33,761 nt of DNA from an uncultured Aureimonas sp. (GCF_913775355.1 NZ_CAJYIU010000044.1:1-33761); one strand, 5' to 3'; shown: positions 24,048 to 32,114, numbered from the stretch's first letter. Program-made: numbers and translations. The notes: generated from the letters alone by a model not told the origin.

Positions 24048-25139
24048 CTACTTCAGACGCTTGTCGAGAACTTCCTTGGCGTTGGCCTTCGTGATGAGGG
24101 CCTCCTTGTACCAGACCTGGGGGGCGATCACGGCGCCGTCCGCCACGGCGAGCGCGGCATCGACGACGCGCGTCATGTCGGACTCCCAGAAGACGGTGGC
24201 TTCCGCAGGCGAGCCCTTCTCGATCTCCTGCACAAGGTCCTTCTGGCCGTCGACGCTGACCATCACGACACCCTTGTCACGGCCGGCGCTCCTCAGCGCC
24301 TGAAGGACGCCCATTCCCATCTCGTCGTTCATGGCGTAGATGCCATCGATCTGGGGATTGGCCTGCAACAGGTCGGCGGCGGCCTTCATGGCAGGCATGC
24401 GGATCCAGGCACCCGACTGCCTCCCGACGATGTGGATGTCGGGATACTTGTCGATGACTTCCATGAAGCCGCCGAGGCGGTGCTCGTAGTTCGACGATTC
24501 GGCGACTCCCTCGATAACGATGACGTTGCCCTTGCCCTTCAGACGATCGGCCATGTACTGGCCGAGCAGCCGGCCGTTCTCCCAGTCGTCGGGGCTGATG
24601 AAGGACGTGTACTTGATGTCCGTCGCGCTGTCGTCCGGAATGCCGGAATTGTTGATGATCAGCGGGATACCGGCCTCGTCGATCTCCTCGTAGGCGGGAT
24701 AGACGGCGGTGCCCGAAAGGCTGCTGACGATCATGACGTCGGGCTTGCGCTGGATCAGGCTCTCGATGTTGGCGATCTCGACGCCGCTGTCGCCATTTCC
24801 TTCCGTCACGTCGCAGGTGACGTTGGAGTACTTGGCGCAGTTCGACTTGAACGTGTTGACCATGTTGATGCGCACGGGGTGGTTCATCACCACCTGCGAG
24901 AACGCGAGCTTGATGGGCTTGCCGGAGCCGTAAACGCCCTTCTTCTCCCCTTCACGAGCTTTCGCCGTGAACTGCTCGACGGTCATGTAGTTCGGATCCT
25001 TCAGGATCGCGTCGGGCGTCGGATTGTAGACGGACTTGAATGTGACGCCTTCTGCGAGCGCCGAATGGCCCGGCAGTGCAAGGCATGCGACGCCGGCAAA
25101 CAACAAGGCGGCTCGCACCGAATTCCTCATGCGGATCAT
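24048..25139 (-). CDS. Periplasmic sugar-binding protein, CUT2 (Peripla_BP_4) type
   Basis: This 363-residue exported protein has a signal peptide ending near HSALAEG. Before the core is an N-terminal extension of about 60 residues (YNPTPDAILKDPNYMTVEQF). The core then starts KLAFSQVVMNHPVRINMVNT, with later motifs IESLIQRKPDVMIVSSLSG, IPLIINNSGIPDD, DGIYAMNDEMGMGVLQALRS and VMVSVDGQKD. These are typical of the ribose/galactofuranose-binding clade. The ATG at 25139 is chosen because GGGAGG then has 9-base spacing; the ATG at 25145 would leave only 3 bases. It is first in its operon behind a strong promoter candidate. The ligand is unknown. Confidence 0.95.
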   Translation of the reverse strand: MIRMRNSVRAALLFAGVACLALPGHSALAEGVTFKSVYNPTPDAILKDPNYMTVEQFTAKAREGEKKGVYGSGKPIKLAFSQVVMNHPVRINMVNTFKSNCAKYSNVTCDVTEGNGDSGVEIANIESLIQRKPDVMIVSSLSGTAVYPAYEEIDEAGIPLIINNSGIPDDSATDIKYTSFISPDDWENGRLLGQYMADRLKGKGNVIVIEGVAESSNYEHRLGGFMEVIDKYPDIHIVGRQSGAWIRMPAMKAAADLLQANPQIDGIYAMNDEMGMGVLQALRSAGRDKGVVMVSVDGQKDLVQEIEKGSPAEATVFWESDMTRVVDAALAVADGAVIAPQVWYKEALITKANAKEVLDKRLK

Positions 25140-25202
25140 GCTCATTCTCCTCCCGTGATCATGATCGAAATCGCGGGCCTCCCGACCAAGCGACTGGAGG
25201 TA

Positions 25203-25231
25203 GCGATATTTTGGCTGTGAACCTTTGTCAA
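25203..25231 (-). promoter_or_regulatory. Sigma-70-type promoter candidate for the CUT2/BKACE operon
   Basis: A perfect TTGACA (25231-25226) and TATCGC (25208-25203) are separated by exactly 17 bases on the minus strand. A TTCTAGAA palindrome (25234-25241) lies directly upstream of the -35 box and could be a site for the divergent SorC-type regulator. Confidence 0.6.
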
Positions 25232-25563
25232 TCTTCTAGAACAAAAATACAATTCCGAATGCTTCGAGATGCCGCGCGCAGCCAGAGTCTCGCCTAAGTC
25301 AGCGGAAAAGCGGCACCACAGCAGCACGACTAGGGCGCCGGCGGCTTGACGAGCGGCGCTTTGCGCGCACACATTTGTCTGTGCCATGATAATTTTGAAC
25401 GCACACTGGTGGCTGGGTTCTGACAGCCGCAACGCCAACCGAGAGATGCTGCAAACCGGACGCGCGGGGGGCAGTGGCGATCACTGGACTTCGGACGAAG
25501 AGTCTTCATCCGCGATCGTCGTCAGCGTGATCGCGTCCGACCGGACCAAAGGGGGGCAAATCC
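25232..25563. other. Divergent control region between binding protein and SorC regulator
   Basis: No gene is seen. It contains the TTCTAGAA palindrome (25234-25241). The regulator's own ribosome-binding stretch is AAAGGGGGG (25549-25557). The middle part shows no clear operator to me. Confidence 0.45.
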
Positions 25564-26499
25564 GTGGGCGAGACCGGGTGCGACACGGCGGTGAGAGTGG
25601 CGCACCTCTATGCCGAGGAGGGGCTCACTCAGGATCAGATCGCTGCCGCGCTCTCCCTGCCGAAGCATCGCGTGATCAAGATCATCGCCCAGTGCTTCAC
25701 ACGAGGTGACATCACGATCAGCCTCCTCGCGAAAGCGAGGCCGTTGGCCCACCTCGAAGCGAGGCTTTGCGACAGGCTCGATCTGGCGGATGCGATCATC
25801 GTCCCGATCCCGCAGAGGTCCGAACTCCTCGACAGCGTGATCGGGCGAGTCCTCGGAGAGTACCTGTCGGGCGCGATGGCCGATGGAATGGCAATCGGGG
25901 TCGGGTGCGGCCGGACGCTGGCAGCGTCGTTGGCCTCGATCAACGCGCCACAGAACTGGCACCTGAAAGTTTACGCCTTGCACGGGGGGCCGGCGAGCGT
26001 CACTTCCGAAAGCCCCTTCCACATCTCACTGCGGCTCGGAGCGCGTCTGTGCGCTGAAACATACCTCGTGCACGCACCGCTTCATGCTCCAACCCCGCAC
26101 CTGTGCAAAATCCTGCTTCGGGAGACGATCAATCGTCACCTTTGGGGCGGCGCCGTGTCACTCGACCTCGTCGTCGCCGATGTTGGCGACTGCAGCCGGT
26201 CGCGGTCGCACGATCTGCTCGGCGATCTCGGCGACGCGGAGTTGGCCTCAATCGTCGGCGCTGGGGCCGTCGGCCACGTGCTTGGCCGGTTCATCGATGT
26301 CGAGGGGGTTTGCATCGATCACGACATCAACGATCGCGCCATAGCGATGGACGTCGCAAGCGTGCGCGCGGCGGGGCATATCGTCCTGGCCACCGGAGGA
26401 ACGCAGGACGAACGCGCCGTGAGAGCAGCCGTCAAAGCTCTGTCGCCAGCCGTGCTCGTCACGGACCAGAAGATGGCTGGGCGCCTCCTCGGCATTTGA
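25564..26499 (+). CDS. SorC/DeoR-type sugar-binding transcriptional regulator
   Basis: This 311-residue regulator has an N-terminal helix-turn-helix at about 10-48 (VRVAHLYAEEGLTQDQIAAA, LSLPKHRVIKIIAQC) and a long C-terminal sugar-phosphate-binding domain. Typical segments there are IGVGCGRTLAASLASI, LHGGPASV, VVADVGDCSRS, IVGAGAVGHVLGRFIDVEG and GHIVLATGGTQDERAVRAA. The family senses phosphorylated sugars or polyols. The start is GTG at 25564, after AAAGGGGGG. It is divergent from the CUT2/BKACE operon, so it most likely controls that operon. The motif VGAVG.ILGRFFD in better-known members reads VGHVLGRFID here, still a good match. Confidence 0.93.
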   Translation: MGETGCDTAVRVAHLYAEEGLTQDQIAAALSLPKHRVIKIIAQCFTRGDITISLLAKARPLAHLEARLCDRLDLADAIIVPIPQRSELLDSVIGRVLGEYLSGAMADGMAIGVGCGRTLAASLASINAPQNWHLKVYALHGGPASVTSESPFHISLRLGARLCAETYLVHAPLHAPTPHLCKILLRETINRHLWGGAVSLDLVVADVGDCSRSRSHDLLGDLGDAELASIVGAGAVGHVLGRFIDVEGVCIDHDINDRAIAMDVASVRAAGHIVLATGGTQDERAVRAAVKALSPAVLVTDQKMAGRLLGI

Positions 26500-26611
26500 A
26501 GCCCCGTCCGCCTGCCGCGCCTGCGATCCGCCCTGAAAACGAACTCCCTGATTGGAAATGCCGTTCAGCGCCATCTCCCTGACAACGGCGTTCGCTTCTT
26601 CCCGGCAGAGG

Positions 26612-26704
26612 TCAGCCTTCGTACCGGAGCTGCCCGGCGTAGGTCGGGAGCTCGGGATCGACGACAGTTGCGACCAGTGCGGACCTGATCGGATTCAAGG
26701 ACAT
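26612..26704 (-). CDS. Possible short ORF or gene remnant beside the IS element
   Basis: This minus-strand frame reads MSLNPIRSALVATVVDPE and ends LRYEG (30 codons). Its third positions are GC-rich, as in the flanking genes, and it is open upstream to the IS boundary (SVFNEAV). A GAGG lies 8 bases before the ATG. I do not recognise it. It could be the tail of a gene cut by the insertion, a small gene downstream of the lactonase, or chance. The rest of 26500-26732 shows nothing else. Confidence 0.25.
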   Translation of the reverse strand: MSLNPIRSALVATVVDPELPTYAGQLRYEG

Positions 26705-27126
26705 CGACACCGCCTCGTTGAAGACGCTCCTAGGGGGCAGGATGCATCAGTTCCGACCCGAGAGAGGACGGTGGCTGCGAGCGCGATGGCGGAGAAGAAG
26801 ACGGTTGGACAGCGGTCGTAGCGGGTCGCGACACGGCGCCAGTCCTTGCGGCGGCCGAACATGATCTCGATGCGGTTGCGTCGCCGGTAGCGACGTTTGT
26901 CGTGGCGCACTGGCGCGTTGCGCGACTTGCGACCTGGAATGCAGGGCTTGATGCCCTCCGCTGCAAGAGCGTCCCGGAACCAGTCGGCGTCGTAGCCCCG
27001 ATCGCCGAGCAGCCACTGCGCCTTGGGCAGATCGTCAAGCAAGGCTGCTGCGCCGGTATAGTCACTGACCGGCCCAGCGGTCAGGAAGAAGCTCAGCGGA
27101 CGACCGTTCGCATCGGCCTCAGGCAT
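26695..27126 (-). pseudogene. IS5-family transposase, ORF B, frame-disrupted
   Basis: The C-terminal transposase part reads DANGRPLSFFLTAGPVSDYT, LLGDRGYDADWFRDALAAEG, RRYRRRNRIEIMFGRRKDWR and VFFSAIALAA, containing the second Asp and catalytic Glu regions. Between the A6G4 slip site and this frame, two single-base insertions are needed to rebuild the usual GRTKGGMNTKLHA...DANGR sequence: an extra A near 27154 and an extra T near 27126. The normal stop is also missing, and the frame runs through the element end to 26695. Confidence 0.8.
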
Positions 27127-27573
27127 GAAGCTTGGTGTTCATGCCGCCTTTTGGTGCGGCCGATCAGGCGACCAAGACCCCTTTTTTGACCGCAAGGCTC
27201 GATGCCGTACGATGGGCCTTCAGGTAGGTCGCATCGATCATGACGGTTCTGGGATCGGCGCCGACTGCTGCCAGACCTTCCATCATTCGGACAAAGACGC
27301 CCGCTTCACCCCAACGCTTCCAACGGTTGTAGAGCGTCTTCGCGGGCCCATAGTCCTTGGGCGCATCGCGCCATCGCAGGCCGTTGCGATTGACGAAGAT
27401 GATGCCGCTCAAAACCCGCTGATCGTCGACCCGTGGTCTGCCGTGGCTCTTGGGAAAGAAAGGCCGCAACCGCTCCATCTGATCGTCCGTCAGCCAATAC
27501 AGATCGCTCATATCCAGTCCCCCGGACGGAGCCTGAATCAGACCGCGCGCCTCAAATCAATGGGTCCTGACCC
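26733..27573 (-). mobile_element. IS5-family (IS427-like) insertion sequence, degenerate
   Basis: An element of about 841 bp is bounded by imperfect inverted repeats: inward from the right end GGGTCAGGACCCATTGATT, and from the left end GGGGGCAGGATGCATCAGTT. With one inserted base, about 15 of 20 positions agree. A TA dinucleotide flanks both ends (26731-26732 and 27574-27575), as expected for a TA target duplication. Two transposase reading frames fill it. The insertion point is inside the stop codon of the metallo-beta-lactamase gene. The transposase carries extra frame disruptions, so it is probably inactive. Confidence 0.8.
27164..27511 (-). CDS. IS5-family transposase, ORF A
   Basis: The N-terminal transposase part is 115 residues: MSDLYWLTDDQMERLRPFFP, then VLSGIIFVNRNGLRWRDAP, YNRWKRWGEAGVF, and VMIDATYLKAHRTASSLAV, which carries the first catalytic Asp. 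It ends after a slippery A6G4 run (about 27182-27191). A -1 shift there continues the protein as GLGRLIGRTK, the normal programmed frameshift in this group. Confidence 0.88.
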   Translation of the reverse strand: MSDLYWLTDDQMERLRPFFPKSHGRPRVDDQRVLSGIIFVNRNGLRWRDAPKDYGPAKTLYNRWKRWGEAGVFVRMMEGLAAVGADPRTVMIDATYLKAHRTASSLAVKKGVLVA

Positions 27574-28415
27574 TAAGACGCCTTCACGATCCGGAACCCG
27601 TCGATTTCCTCAACCACTGGCAGGTTCGGCCAGCGCTGCATGTCATGCAGGATGACAAGTCGACCGAGGTCGCCGCCGATCTCGCGGTTGATGCGATCAA
27701 AGGTCTTGAGCTGGTCCCAAACGCTGCCCGTCGCGTTAGCGAGGGGAACATAGACCCCGTCATGGTTGTGGCCGCAGATGTTGCGCTTGGAGTAGACGCA
27801 GTCACCCGAGATCACGAGCCGCCCGCGCGCTGTCTGAACGATCACGAACTGCTGGCCGACCGTATGGCCGGCGCCAAGTCTTAGGTGCAGGCCGGGCAGG
27901 AGGTCATCGACGTCGCCCTCGACCAGGTTGAGACGGTGCTCCAGCGAGGCGTCGAAGGCGTGGCGAAGGTCGTCCGGGTTGATGATCTCGGTGAGGTAGC
28001 CGAACTGGCGGGGCAGGGCGAGCGCTTCGATCCAGGACAGGAGCTCGGACTTCTGGATGTGGAGCCGAGCTCTCGGAAACTCGTGGATCGCGCCCATGTG
28101 GTCGAAGTGGGCATGGCTGAGAACGATGTCGGTGACGTCGTCCGGCGCAACGCCGAGGGCGGCGAGCATGCGGAGCGGCGAGATCCAGAAGGGCACGCCG
28201 AACTTCTCGCTCATGGCCTCGCCCGAGCCCTCCTTCATGAAGCCGGTATCCACCAGCACGACGTGGGTCCCGCTCCGGGCGAGCACAAAGGAGAAGGGAA
28301 CGTCGACCGTACCCTCGTCGTAAGCGCCATGGACGAGACCGGCGACGAGCTGGTCCTTCGAGCGAGCGAACTCGATGACGTGGACGTCCCAGTTCAGGCT
28401 ACCGATGTCGGGCAT
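27573..28415 (-). CDS. Metallo-beta-lactamase-fold hydrolase, AHL/sugar-lactonase-like
   Basis: This 280-residue enzyme has the dinuclear-metal motif SHAHFDHMG (HxHxDH). Further ligands are in GAGHTVGQQFVIV, in VISGDCVYSK and in the late ILHDMQRWP. It is of the type annotated as N-acyl homoserine lactonase family, which opens lactone rings. The ATG at 28415 lies 4 bases after the permease stop, so I reject the longer frame from 28541. Its last codons read KAS and then TAG, where TA is the target site of the IS element and G is the first element base. Position in a sugar-import operon favours a sugar or other imported lactone, but quorum quenching is possible. Confidence 0.9.
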   Translation of the reverse strand: MPDIGSLNWDVHVIEFARSKDQLVAGLVHGAYDEGTVDVPFSFVLARSGTHVVLVDTGFMKEGSGEAMSEKFGVPFWISPLRMLAALGVAPDDVTDIVLSHAHFDHMGAIHEFPRARLHIQKSELLSWIEALALPRQFGYLTEIINPDDLRHAFDASLEHRLNLVEGDVDDLLPGLHLRLGAGHTVGQQFVIVQTARGRLVISGDCVYSKRNICGHNHDGVYVPLANATGSVWDQLKTFDRINREIGGDLGRLVILHDMQRWPNLPVVEEIDGFRIVKAS

Positions 28416-28419
28416 GGGT

Positions 28420-29415
28420 TCAGCTCTCCGCGATCGAGCGGCCGAGGCTCGAAAGCCCGACAGCGAGAATGAGAATGGCACCTTGCAGGACATACTGCGA
28501 GAAGGTGGGGGCACCGAAAATGTTGAGGCCGTTGAAGCCAAAGGCGATGATCAAGGCGCCGATCAGCGTGCCAAGGATGTGGAACTCCCCATCCCGCAAC
28601 GTGGCGGAGCCCAGGAACACAGCGGCAAATGCCGTCAGGAGGTAGCTGTCGGCGGCGCTCGCCGTGCCACTGCCGAGGCGCGAGGCGAGGAGGATACCGG
28701 TCAGTGCGGCACAGACGCCCGAGATCACGAAACCGAGGATCTTGATGCGATCGACGTCGATGCCAGCGAGCCGCGCGGCTGCCGGATTGCCACCGACTGC
28801 CTGGATCTCCTGGCCAAGGGCCGAGCGCTCCACCAGAACCCAAAGGCCGCCGACCACGAGCGCCATGATGACGATGTTGTTCGGAATGCCGAAGAGCCAG
28901 CGGCCCAGCGACAGCTGAAGGAAGGTTTCCGGGACGCCCGAGACGATGGGCACGCCGGCCGAATAGGCGAAGGCGAGCCCTGTCAGGATCGTGCCGACAC
29001 CGAGCGTCGCGATAACCGAGTTGACCTTGATCTTAGTCACGATCAGTCCGTTGACGAGACCGATCAGGGCACCCGCGCACAGGACGATCAGGATCGCGAG
29101 CGGGATCGGCAAACCATTGGAGACAATGAGACCGGTGACGAGGATGCCGTGCAGGCTTGCCGCAAAGCCGACGGACAGGTCGAGTTCGCCGACCACCACC
29201 GCGAGCGTCAGCCCGGCCGCGATGATCATTGTGAGCGAGGCCTGGTTGAGGACGTTGGTGAAGTTGTTGAGGGTGGGAAAGGCGCGCGGGGAGAGGACCG
29301 CGAACGCCGCGATCATGACAAGAAGGCCGATGATCGTCGCATAACGCGCGAAGATGCCGAGCGCGGTCTTCGCCTTCGAGGACAGACGGCGGGGGGAGAC
29401 GCTGGCATTGGTCAT
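28420..29415 (-). CDS. Sugar ABC transporter permease, CUT2/RbsC type
   Basis: This 331-residue permease has many hydrophobic segments. The hallmark GELDLSVGFAASLHGI lies near 80, IGLVNGLIVTKIKVNSVIAT near 120, and the QAVGGNPAAARLAGIDVDRI coupling loop near 215. It is the only permease of this operon, so the channel is presumably a homodimer, unlike the two-permease system at 19020-22589. Its start overlaps the ATPase stop by four bases. Confidence 0.95.
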   Translation of the reverse strand: MTNASVSPRRLSSKAKTALGIFARYATIIGLLVMIAAFAVLSPRAFPTLNNFTNVLNQASLTMIIAAGLTLAVVVGELDLSVGFAASLHGILVTGLIVSNGLPIPLAILIVLCAGALIGLVNGLIVTKIKVNSVIATLGVGTILTGLAFAYSAGVPIVSGVPETFLQLSLGRWLFGIPNNIVIMALVVGGLWVLVERSALGQEIQAVGGNPAAARLAGIDVDRIKILGFVISGVCAALTGILLASRLGSGTASAADSYLLTAFAAVFLGSATLRDGEFHILGTLIGALIIAFGFNGLNIFGAPTFSQYVLQGAILILAVGLSSLGRSIAES

Positions 29416-30983
29416 TGTCTTGGGTCTCCGGCGTTGCGCCCTTCGGCGTAACTCGCCTCGATGATGGCGTTGCGGGTGAAGGCGGGTCCCGTCAGTTCGC
29501 GCACGATCCGACCTTCCGCCATGACCAGCACCCGGTCGCAGAGGTCCGGCAGTTCGTCAGGCTCGGACGAGACGACGAGCACCGCCATGCCCTGGCGTGC
29601 CAGGCCGCGGATCAGGCGATGGATCTCACCACGGGCGCCGATGTCGACGCCGCGCGTCGGTTCGTCGAGGATCAGGATCTTGGGCTTGCGCAGCAGCCAG
29701 CGGCCGATGACGACCTTCTGCTGGTTGCCGCCGCTGAGACGACCGACCGGCGCATGCCGATCCGGCGTCCGGATAGCGAGGTCGCGGATCATATCGTTGG
29801 ACAACGTGCGCTGCCGGGCGGAGCTGACGAGCGGCAGGAGATTGCCCGAGACGATCCGAGACAGGCTGGACAGATGAAGGTTGAAGGCAACGCTCTTCGT
29901 GAGAATCAGACCTTCGCTGCGCCGCTCTTCAGGCACGAGGCCGAACCCGGCCTTCACGGCGTCCGTGGGGTGGCGAGGCGCGAACGACCGCCCCTCAAGG
30001 CGCATCGTGCCGCCATCCGGGCGGTCGGCGCCGTAGATGAGGCGCATGAGTTCGGTCCGTCCGGCGCCGACGAGACCGCCGATGCCCAGCACTTCGCCAC
30101 TATGAAGTTCAAAGCTGACATCGCGTACGCGCGGGCTCCGCGTCAGCCCGGATACGGCGAAGACGACCTCGTTGCGGCGATGGTCGCCTAAAGGCTTTTG
30201 GAGGTTCTCGACGGCGCCGCCGACGATCGCCTCGACAAGCGCGGACCGCGTCAGGCCGTCGCCTTCCAGCATTGCCACCGACCGCCCGTCGCGAAACGCG
30301 GTGACGCGGTGGCAGAGGCGCAGGATCTCATCGAGGCGGTGCGAGACGTAGAGCACCGCGACGCCCGAGCCCGAGAGGTCCTCGACGATGCGCAGCAGCG
30401 TCTCGGCCTCGGTCGCCGAGAGCGAGGCTGTCGGCTCGTCCATGACGATGAGCCGGGCCTTTCGCACGAGGGCGCGGCAGATGTTGATCAGCCACTTCTC
30501 GGCGACCGACAGGCCTTTGACGCTGGAGAAGAGTGGTGCAGCGAGGCCGACACGCCGCGCCACCGGCTCGACCTCGCGGGCGATCGATCGCCAGTCCACC
30601 ACACCAAAGCGCTGGCGTTTGGGCAGTCCGAGCATGATGTTCTGGAGAACCGTCATGCCGGGCACAAACGCCAGTTCCTGGTGGATGAACGTCATGCCGA
30701 GATCGGCCGCACGCTGGGGCGCGGAGATTGCGGTACGCTCGCCGTCGACCGCGATCCGTCCCCGGTCGGGCTGCGTCAGCCCAGACAGGATGCGGATCAG
30801 CGTCGACTTGCCTGCCCCGTTCGCACCAACAAGGCCGTGCACTTCGCCCGGCCGCACGGCAAGCGAAACGCCCTTGAGCGCCTGGACGCCGCCATAGGAC
30901 TTGGCGACGTCCTCTGCGACGACGAAGGGCTCGGCATCGGCCATCGGAAATCGCTCGGCCGGGCGCCGCGCGGCCTGCGGCAT
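29412..30983 (-). CDS. Sugar ABC transporter ATP-binding protein, RbsA type (two domains)
   Basis: This 523-residue protein is a fused pair of nucleotide-binding domains. Domain one shows Walker A GANGAGKST, the signature LSVAEKWLINICRAL, Walker B LIVMDEPTASLS and YVSHRLDEI. Domain two shows GLVGAGRTELMRLI, LSGGNQQKVVIGRWLLRKP and ILDEPTRGVDIGA. The first ATG (30983) overlaps the binding-protein stop by one base (TGATG), which suggests coupling. An in-frame ATG at 30941-30944 (MADAEP) starts closer to the conserved domain and may be the true start. Confidence 0.95.
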   Translation of the reverse strand: MPQAARRPAERFPMADAEPFVVAEDVAKSYGGVQALKGVSLAVRPGEVHGLVGANGAGKSTLIRILSGLTQPDRGRIAVDGERTAISAPQRAADLGMTFIHQELAFVPGMTVLQNIMLGLPKRQRFGVVDWRSIAREVEPVARRVGLAAPLFSSVKGLSVAEKWLINICRALVRKARLIVMDEPTASLSATEAETLLRIVEDLSGSGVAVLYVSHRLDEILRLCHRVTAFRDGRSVAMLEGDGLTRSALVEAIVGGAVENLQKPLGDHRRNEVVFAVSGLTRSPRVRDVSFELHSGEVLGIGGLVGAGRTELMRLIYGADRPDGGTMRLEGRSFAPRHPTDAVKAGFGLVPEERRSEGLILTKSVAFNLHLSSLSRIVSGNLLPLVSSARQRTLSNDMIRDLAIRTPDRHAPVGRLSGGNQQKVVIGRWLLRKPKILILDEPTRGVDIGARGEIHRLIRGLARQGMAVLVVSSEPDELPDLCDRVLVMAEGRIVRELTGPAFTRNAIIEASYAEGRNAGDPRQ

Positions 30984-31927
30984 CACTTGCCGAGCGCCTC
31001 GGGATGCTGCTTGACGAAATCGGCGACGGTTTCCTTCGTGACAAGGATGGCCGGCACCTCGGCAGCCTTCGGCGTCCAGTCGGCGCCGGCCTTCTTGATC
31101 TCGTCCAGCATTTCCACCATCCGCTGGCCTTCAGTGAAGCTGTCCTCCCAAGCAGTCGCGGTCATGTGGCCGTTCTGGACGTTCTCGATCGCCTGCGCGT
31201 TGCCGTTGACACCGTAGACCTTCACATCGTCCCGGCCCTGCTGGCGCAGCGCTCCGATCGCTCCGATCGCCGGATCGTCCCAGCAGCCCCAGATGGCGAG
31301 GTTGCCGTCACCGGCCGGGTGAGAGGCGAGCCAGGCGTTCGCATACTGCGCGCCGTCTTCGAAGTAACCGGGAATACGCACCTCATTCTTGGTGACGGTG
31401 ATGCCGGGGCTGGCCTTCAGCATCTCGTCGAGAAGAACCTCGCGGTTCCGGCAGACCTCTCCGGTGCGATAAGTCAGGGCGAGGAGGCTGCCCTGGCCGC
31501 CGAGATCAGCGATCATCTTTTCGATCACGGGCTGGGCAATCGGCGCGCCCGATCCATTGGTCGCTGCGACCGATGAGCCGAGACCTCCGCCCCAGGTGAC
31601 CACGGGGATGCCCGCATCCTTGGCCGCGGCCAGACCCGCGCCGATCGACGAATAGGGGAAGACCATGTCGATGATGGCGCCGGCGCCGCGACCAGCGAAG
31701 TTCTGGATCGCCGAGTTAGCCTGATCGGCACTGCCGGCGGCGTCGATGACGGAGACGGTCCAGCCGGCTTTCTCGGCGGCGGCGGTCGCGCCCGCGATAT
31801 AGCGCACGTTGTTCGCTTCCGTGGCCGAGATCGAGACGATCCCGAGCAGCGGCTTGTCCTGCGCAGTGGCAGGAGCGAGCGTCGCAGCGAGGCCTGCCGC
31901 GACAATTGCGATCGTTGAAGCGTTCAT
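30983..31927 (-). CDS. Periplasmic sugar-binding protein, CUT2 type
   Basis: This 314-residue exported protein has a signal peptide (MNASTIAIVAAGLAATLAPATAQ). The core begins KPLLGIVSISATEANNVRYI, followed by GWTVSVIDAAGSADQANSAI and GAGAIIDMVFPYSSIGAG. Later come DGNLAIWGCWDDPAIGAIGA and VYGVNGNAQAIENVQNG. These motifs fit the ribose-type Peripla_BP_4 family, although they are more divergent than usual. GGGAGG with 5-base spacing supports the ATG at 31927. It is the first gene of the operon, divergent from the LacI regulator. Confidence 0.94.
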   Translation of the reverse strand: MNASTIAIVAAGLAATLAPATAQDKPLLGIVSISATEANNVRYIAGATAAAEKAGWTVSVIDAAGSADQANSAIQNFAGRGAGAIIDMVFPYSSIGAGLAAAKDAGIPVVTWGGGLGSSVAATNGSGAPIAQPVIEKMIADLGGQGSLLALTYRTGEVCRNREVLLDEMLKASPGITVTKNEVRIPGYFEDGAQYANAWLASHPAGDGNLAIWGCWDDPAIGAIGALRQQGRDDVKVYGVNGNAQAIENVQNGHMTATAWEDSFTEGQRMVEMLDEIKKAGADWTPKAAEVPAILVTKETVADFVKQHPEALGK

Positions 31928-31987
31928 AGGATCCTCCCACGGTTGCTTCGGCTCCCGTCACCCTCCCGACGAACAAGAGCGAACCGT

Positions 31988-32006
31988 TTTGCCAGTTTGT
32001 GCCAAA
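31988..32006. promoter_or_regulatory. Inverted repeat near the binding-protein start
   Basis: TTTGCCA and TGCCAAA flank the spacer GTTTG; the arms match at 6 of 7 positions. It lies about 60 bases upstream of the binding-protein ATG and could be an operator for the divergent LacI regulator. Confidence 0.4.
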
Positions 32007-32049
32007 TGCTAGGCGTAATGCAAGTCCCATTGACGTTGGGGCCCCTTCA

Positions 32050-32061
32050 GATAACGGTATC
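32050..32061. promoter_or_regulatory. LacI-type operator candidate 1
   Basis: GATAACGGTATC has perfect GATA/TATC arms around a central CG, the symmetry typical of LacI-family operators. It lies in the divergent intergenic region between the binding protein and the LacI gene. Confidence 0.5.
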
Positions 32062-32089
32062 GAAGATGGGAGCGACTTCGGCGCATTGC

Positions 32090-32102
32090 CGAAACGGTTA
32101 GC
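32090..32102. promoter_or_regulatory. LacI-type operator candidate 2
   Basis: CGAAACGGTTAGC shares the AACGGT core with the first site 40 bases away and lies just before the regulator's ribosome-binding region. Two spaced related sites suit looping or autorepression. Confidence 0.4.
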
Positions 32103-32114
32103 TACGGGGCATGT

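Noticed and set aside
25564-26499. SorC regulator as a possible autoinducer-2 (LsrR-type) regulator with the CUT2 genes as an Lsr system
   Set aside because: No LsrK, LsrF or LsrG homologues accompany it, and BKACE is not part of Lsr operons.
31990-32006. Sigma-54-like TGGCAC...GGCA on the minus strand upstream of the binding protein
   Set aside because: The distance between the GG and GC elements is one base short of the required spacing, and no enhancer-binding regulator is nearby.
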